Source: Zoogloea oryzae (GTDB taxonomy: Bacteria; Pseudomonadota; Gammaproteobacteria; Burkholderiales; Rhodocyclaceae). From it: 11,072 bases of DNA. Positions 7,359 through 11,072 of the stretch are shown here, piece after piece. Each line of letters begins with the position of its first letter. Positions within the stretch are counted from its first letter, which is position 1. Location: contig NZ_BSPX01000101.1 of assembly GCF_030161255.1 (NCBI RefSeq), positions 1 to 11,072 of the forward strand, given 5' to 3'. Position numbers and translations under genes: made by a program. The notes below the pieces were generated by a model, which saw nothing but the letters and a program-made list of their open reading frames with translations, searched no databases and had not been told where the DNA came from.

Positions 7359-9137
7359 TCAGAACGAGTAGGAGACGCTGGCGGCCAGGAAATCCCGGTC
7401 GCGCATCAGGTTGTTGGCACCGCCGCCCGAGAAATTCACGTACTGCAGGGCGCCTTTCCAGCGGTCCCGATAGTTGGCGAACAGCGACAGGGTGGCGGCC
7501 TTGCGCCCTTCCACGAAGGGGATGGCGTTGGGGCTGGTGCCCTTCACGTCGTGGGCGAAGTCGAGCTGCGGCGTGAGGGTGATGCCGCTGCCCATCACGT
7601 TGGGGTAGTTGAAGCCGATCTCGGCCACGTAGCCCCAGGACGTGCGGTCCGGCAGCGCGTAGTTGGGCAAGAAGTACGGCGTGTAGCCCGAGCGGTCGAG
7701 ATCCGGGTAGTGGGCCACGGCGGCTTCGGAGAGGATGAAGCCGTCGGTGGCGCCCAGCGCGGTGGCCAGCCCGCCCAGCGGGTCGTTGCGGGAGAAGGTG
7801 TAGAAGGCGGTGACGTGGTACTGCCACTTCTTCTCTTCCACGTAGCCCGGGTGGCGGCCCACGTCATACACGCTGTTCTTGTTGAAGGCGCCGCCGAACA
7901 CCTGGCCGAAGGGCACCGTCGGGTCGACGCCGACGCTGTCCCGCGGGCGGAAGGACAGCTCCATGCCCACCGCCACATCGCCCACCTTGGTGTTGCCGGA
8001 GATGGCGAACAAGTCCTTTTCCTGGCCGTAGGCGAGGAAGTAGCCAGTCACCGCGCCGGCATTGGTGCCGGTGAAGCCCAGGAAGGGTAGCTTGTCGTGG
8101 TAGCGCTGGTAGGTGAAGGCGAACTCGGTGTCGATCTCCTCGGCGTTGTAGCGCAGGTTGACCCCGAACTGCCCGCCCCAGCCGGGCTTCTGCTGGCCCA
8201 GATAAGGCAGCGCGGTGCCGTTGCTGATCATCTGCTGGTCGGTGAGGCCGGAGCGGTCGCCGCAGGGCGTGGGCAGGCCGAAGTCGTTGCAGATCGAGGT
8301 GGGCATGTAGGCCACCCGGTTGCCCTTGCCGATCACGTCGGCGGTGGAGAAGAAGGTGCCCGCCGGGTCGAACTTGAAGCTGTTCCAGGCAAACTGGTAG
8401 TAGGCCTCCAGCCCCAGCTTGTCGGTGATGCCGCCAGACCACGACACCATCGGCGCCGGCACGAAGATCTCCTTGAGCTGGGTGCCGGGCACGTGGAACT
8501 TCTGCAGGTCGAGGGCGTTGATCTGGTTCACCCCGCCCAGGATGAAGATGTCCTCGCCCCACGAGATCACCTGGTTGCCCAGCTTGATCTTGCCCCGCTG
8601 GTCGCCGTAGCGCACTTCCTTGGCGATCCAGGCGTCGAGCAGCGTGGCCTTGGCGGTGACCGACGATTCGGTGAGCTCGGTGCGGCGGGTCTCGTCGGAG
8701 CGGAAGTCGTGGAACCAATACACCCGGCCCAGGGCGCTCCAGCCTTCCGGCGCCTTGAGCGAGAGGTCGTGGGTGCCCTTGAGCACCGCCGACACGATGT
8801 CGCCCTTCTTGTAGTTGAGGTTGCCGTCGTCGAAGTTGGTGAAGTTGAAGTCGGCGTTGGCGTAGCCGTTGGCCCCCTGGCGGGCCTGCAGCTCGTTATT
8901 GGTGCCGTTGTTGCAGCCGCCGCTGTCGTTGCCGACGGTGCGGCAGTCGATGCCCGACATGCGCCGGGTCATGCCGAAGGACACCACCGAGTCGAAGCTG
9001 CCCGACAGCCCTTCCTCGCTGCCGAAACGCACCGCCTGGGAGGGGGCGGACCAGCCGGCCACGGCCGCTGCCACCGCGAGGGTCGCCGGCGCCAGGCGAA
9101 GCCCGGCCCGGCGATGCGAGATCGCCTGAATGTGCAT
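7359..9137 (-). CDS. DUF1302 family outer-membrane beta-barrel protein
   Basis: A 592-residue protein with a signal peptide (residues 1-35, hydrophobic core 19-30, ending APSQA) and a C-terminal SYSF, the terminal-Phe signal used by the BAM machinery for outer-membrane barrels. DUF1302 hallmarks are visible: the NFDDGNLNYKKGD block (101-113) and the highly conserved GNQVISWGED (187-196) followed by the VNQINALD and PGTQLKE segments up to about 231. The body alternates aromatic/hydrophobic and polar residues, as in a barrel. Cys65/Cys75 and a later pair in SICNDFGLPTPCG could form loop disulfides. It has the start codon 8 nt after GGAGA. Placed between DUF1329 and the RND pump, it is the natural candidate for the outer-membrane component of the system. 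Members are often described only as unknown or as putative channels; no substrate is known to me with certainty. Confidence 0.93.
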   Translation of the reverse strand: MHIQAISHRRAGLRLAPATLAVAAAVAGWSAPSQAVRFGSEEGLSGSFDSVVSFGMTRRMSGIDCRTVGNDSGGCNNGTNNELQARQGANGYANADFNFTNFDDGNLNYKKGDIVSAVLKGTHDLSLKAPEGWSALGRVYWFHDFRSDETRRTELTESSVTAKATLLDAWIAKEVRYGDQRGKIKLGNQVISWGEDIFILGGVNQINALDLQKFHVPGTQLKEIFVPAPMVSWSGGITDKLGLEAYYQFAWNSFKFDPAGTFFSTADVIGKGNRVAYMPTSICNDFGLPTPCGDRSGLTDQQMISNGTALPYLGQQKPGWGGQFGVNLRYNAEEIDTEFAFTYQRYHDKLPFLGFTGTNAGAVTGYFLAYGQEKDLFAISGNTKVGDVAVGMELSFRPRDSVGVDPTVPFGQVFGGAFNKNSVYDVGRHPGYVEEKKWQYHVTAFYTFSRNDPLGGLATALGATDGFILSEAAVAHYPDLDRSGYTPYFLPNYALPDRTSWGYVAEIGFNYPNVMGSGITLTPQLDFAHDVKGTSPNAIPFVEGRKAATLSLFANYRDRWKGALQYVNFSGGGANNLMRDRDFLAASVSYSF

Positions 9138-9167
9138 GATGGGAATCTCCTGAGTGAGGGGCGCAGA

Positions 9168-10556
9168 TCAGCGTTCGCCGCGGCGACGCAGTTCGTCCTG
9201 GCTGAAGGTGGCGGTGTTGACCCGGCCTTCCTTGCCGGCGGTGAGGTCGAGCACCTCGCCCTCGGCGGTCCAGTTGTCGGTCACGTAGCGACGGGCCACG
9301 AGGTCGTACATCTGGTATTCGTACGACATGCAGGCGCCCACTTCAGGCGCGGCCCACAGGCTGCCTTCCTGCACGCGCCACAGGTTGCCCTTGGCGTCGT
9401 ACATATCCACGTGGAGCAGCGCCCAGGAATCCTCATCGATGTAGAACACGCGCTTGGCGAAGCTGTGGCGCTTGTCGCCCTTCACAGTGGCCTCGACCAC
9501 CCACACGCGGTGGGTCTCGTAGCGCATGAAGTCGCGCTTGACGTACTCGGTGCCGAGCATGTCCTTGAACTTGTTCTTCTTGTCGATGAGCTTGTAGGAG
9601 TTGTACGGGACGATCATCTCCTTCTTGCCCACCAGCTTGAAGTCGTAGCGGTCCGGCGCGCCGGTGAACATGTTGATCTGGTCGACGAAGTACAGGTTGT
9701 CGAAGCCGGCGATGGGGTTGTCGTAGGCGAAGGTGGGCGAACGGCGCACGCGGCGCTGGCCGGGGAAGTAGATCCAGGCGTCCTGGGGCTTGTCGAGGTA
9801 GGCGTGGATCAGGTAACCCTCACCCGCGCGGGACGGCGGGGAGAGCACGTCATACAGCAGCTTCGAGTCGATGCCTTCCACGTCCTTGAGGGTGGTGGTC
9901 TTGGGATCGTTGAAGGGGTACATCTCGAAGAACCACTGCTTGGTCTCGACGATGGAGCCGTCCTTGTCGGGCATCAGCGCCGAGATCTGGGCGCGTCGGC
10001 CGAGGCCGGTGTAGCGGGTCTTGTAGTTCCACAGCACTTCGACGCCGCTCTTGGGGATCGGGAAGGGCACGCCGGCGCCGTAGGCCTGCTCCAGCCGCCA
10101 GCCGTCGTCGCCGATCCTGGCGTAGGTGGCGTTCTTCTTGGTGCGCTCGGCCACGATGTCCGGCGCCGGGCAGCTGCGGTGGCTGGGGTACACATCCAGC
10201 TTGTAGCCCTTGTAGGCCTTGATGAGGGCGGCCTGGCCCGGGGGCACCTTGTCGGCGTGTTTATCCAGGTTGGACGCATCCACCGAGTACAGCGGCTTGT
10301 CGTCCTTGTAGGGGTCGAGGCGGCCGGGCTTCCAGCCGGCGGGCACCTTGGTCATGCCGCCGTCCCAGGCCGGCACGGCGCCGTCCTTGCTGGCGGCCTT
10401 CTCGGCGCCGACGGGGGTGAGATCCTTGCCCAGGCGGGCGGCTTCCTGCTCGGAGACCGCCGCCGAGGCGTTGATCGACAACGTGGCGGTAAAGGCCAGC
10501 GCGAGGGCGGCGCCCACGACACGCGGCCTGAAGGGGGTGTTGGCTTGTTTTTGCAT
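9168..10556 (-). CDS. DUF1329 family periplasmic protein, LolA/LolB-like
   Basis: A 462-residue exported protein with a signal peptide (residues 1-32, MQKQ start, hydrophobic 13-26, ending NASA). There is no lipobox Cys, so it should be soluble or peripherally bound in the periplasm. The mature protein begins VSEQEAARLGKDLTPVGAEK, typical of DUF1329, and contains the family core WIYFPGQRRVRR (261-272) with FAYDNP, then FTGAPDRYDFKLVGKKEM (297-314) and PYNSYKL. Automatic annotation often calls this family an outer-membrane lipoprotein-sorting protein because of its LolA/LolB-like fold, which suits binding of acyl chains or other hydrophobic molecules. The ATG at 10556 is supported by AGGGAG about 8 nt upstream; the same frame is open to the window edge, but that part overlaps the cytochrome gene and is not coding. 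It precedes DUF1302 by 30 bp, a pairing that recurs in proteobacteria. Confidence 0.95.
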   Translation of the reverse strand: MQKQANTPFRPRVVGAALALAFTATLSINASAAVSEQEAARLGKDLTPVGAEKAASKDGAVPAWDGGMTKVPAGWKPGRLDPYKDDKPLYSVDASNLDKHADKVPPGQAALIKAYKGYKLDVYPSHRSCPAPDIVAERTKKNATYARIGDDGWRLEQAYGAGVPFPIPKSGVEVLWNYKTRYTGLGRRAQISALMPDKDGSIVETKQWFFEMYPFNDPKTTTLKDVEGIDSKLLYDVLSPPSRAGEGYLIHAYLDKPQDAWIYFPGQRRVRRSPTFAYDNPIAGFDNLYFVDQINMFTGAPDRYDFKLVGKKEMIVPYNSYKLIDKKNKFKDMLGTEYVKRDFMRYETHRVWVVEATVKGDKRHSFAKRVFYIDEDSWALLHVDMYDAKGNLWRVQEGSLWAAPEVGACMSYEYQMYDLVARRYVTDNWTAEGEVLDLTAGKEGRVNTATFSQDELRRRGER

Positions 10557-10591
10557 GATGAGAACTCCCTGTCGAAGGTTTGAATCGATGG

Positions 10592-11038
10592 CTAGCGGAT
10601 CGTGATGCCCTGCCCGGCAAGCCGGGTGACGATGGCCGCCCGCTCTCCGGCCACGTTGTCCAGCGGGGCGCTGCGCAAGGCGGTGACCTCCGCCTCGGTG
10701 TAGGGGACGAAATCCGCCGGCAGGGTGGGCGCCGAGAAGCTGCGCACCATCCAGTTGAGGAGCCGGGTGACCTCGCGGTTGGAGAGGGCGGAATTCGAGG
10801 TGCCCGGCACCTTCACCAGAAAGGCCCGGCCCTCGGGCAGCTTGAGGAAGTGGCCGAGCTGGCCGCGCATGTCGGGCACGCCGGAATCCGGCGCGCCTTG
10901 GCCGTCGGCCTGGTGGCAGCCGGCGCAGTGCAGGATGTACTGCATCCGCGCCGTGTGGTCGGCGTCGGCCACGGCCGGCCCGGCGGCCAGCCCACCGCCC
11001 GTGAGGGCAGCAGCCAGGGCGAGCCGGGCCGCCTTCAT
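10592..11038 (-). CDS. Small periplasmic c-type cytochrome
   Basis: A 148-residue single-haem cytochrome c. Residues 1-24 are a signal peptide (MKAARLALAAALTGGG onward, cut near AVA). The haem site is CAGCH at 38-42, followed by the common ADGQGAP segment. The sixth ligand is probably one of two mature Met residues, Met57 in VPDMRG or Met97 in LNWMVRSF; the latter is at a more usual distance. It would carry electrons in the periplasm, for example from a quinoprotein dehydrogenase to an oxidase, but its partner is not encoded beside it. The start has GGGAG about 6-7 nt upstream. Only 34 bp remain to the window edge, so the operon promoter, or an earlier gene, is outside. A 35-bp gap separates it from the DUF1329 gene, suggesting co-transcription. 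Confidence 0.93.
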   Translation of the reverse strand: MKAARLALAAALTGGGLAAGPAVADADHTARMQYILHCAGCHQADGQGAPDSGVPDMRGQLGHFLKLPEGRAFLVKVPGTSNSALSNREVTRLLNWMVRSFSAPTLPADFVPYTEAEVTALRSAPLDNVAGERAAIVTRLAGQGITIR

Positions 11039-11072
11039 GACCCGCTCCCTTTGCCAGCCGTGCCGCCCGCAC

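Noticed and set aside
4938..8090. 1050-codon + strand open frame opposite the RND and DUF1302 genes
   Set aside because: It is the antisense shadow of two well-identified genes. The translation is rich in His, Gly, Arg and Gln with no domain pattern, as expected from GC-rich antisense frames.
8097..10583. 828-codon + strand open frame opposite DUF1302 and DUF1329
   Set aside because: Low-complexity Val/Gly/His/Ala translation with no recognisable family. It lies opposite two clear exported proteins with good ribosome binding sites.
9168..11072. 634-codon - strand frame extending DUF1329 to the window edge
   Set aside because: Only the part from the ATG at 10556 is DUF1329, with signal peptide and ribosome binding site. 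The upstream part overlaps the cytochrome c gene in another frame and reads as Arg/Gly/Pro-rich noise.

Overview
The window is uniformly GC-rich, with strongly G/C-biased third codon positions on both coding strands. That bias explains the many long antisense open frames, which I treated as shadows. Gene content suggests a Gram-negative proteobacterium: a periplasmic c-type cytochrome, an outer-membrane barrel of the DUF1302 family, an RND/MMPL inner-membrane transporter and a PepD-type dipeptidase. Overall style fits a betaproteobacterium, perhaps of the Azoarcus/Thauera (Rhodocyclales) kind. That placement is an impression and was not tested.

Left edge, + strand: the C-terminal 205 residues of an M20-family aminoacyl-histidine dipeptidase (PepD) run in from outside the window. 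Seven bases later comes an exported PQQ-dependent sugar/sorbosone dehydrogenase-like beta-propeller protein (627-1793). This pair converges on the rest of the window, with a GC-rich hairpin (1799-1828) between the converging ends.

From 11038 down to 1839 everything is on the - strand and tightly spaced. In transcription order the genes are: a small cytochrome c, a DUF1329 periplasmic protein, a DUF1302 outer-membrane protein, an RND/MMPL transporter, a YCF48-like seven-repeat beta-propeller, a TerB-like small cytosolic protein and, after a 123-bp gap with two hairpins, an NAD(P)-dependent aldehyde dehydrogenase. The gaps before the aldehyde dehydrogenase are 35, 30, 60, 11 and 16 bp, and every gene has its own GGAG-type ribosome binding site, so the first six genes look like one operon. 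The promoter must lie to the right of the window.

How the parts may work together (inference): the DUF1329 protein (LolA/LolB-like by family annotation), the DUF1302 barrel, the RND pump and the YCF48 propeller would supply periplasmic, outer-membrane, inner-membrane and assembly components of a trans-envelope system for a hydrophobic substrate. No canonical periplasmic adaptor (MFP/HlyD) or TolC-type channel is encoded here. The cytochrome c and aldehyde dehydrogenase at the two ends would fit oxidation of an alcohol or aldehyde linked to that transport. The substrate cannot be read from the sequence. This conserved but poorly understood module is the most interesting content of the window.
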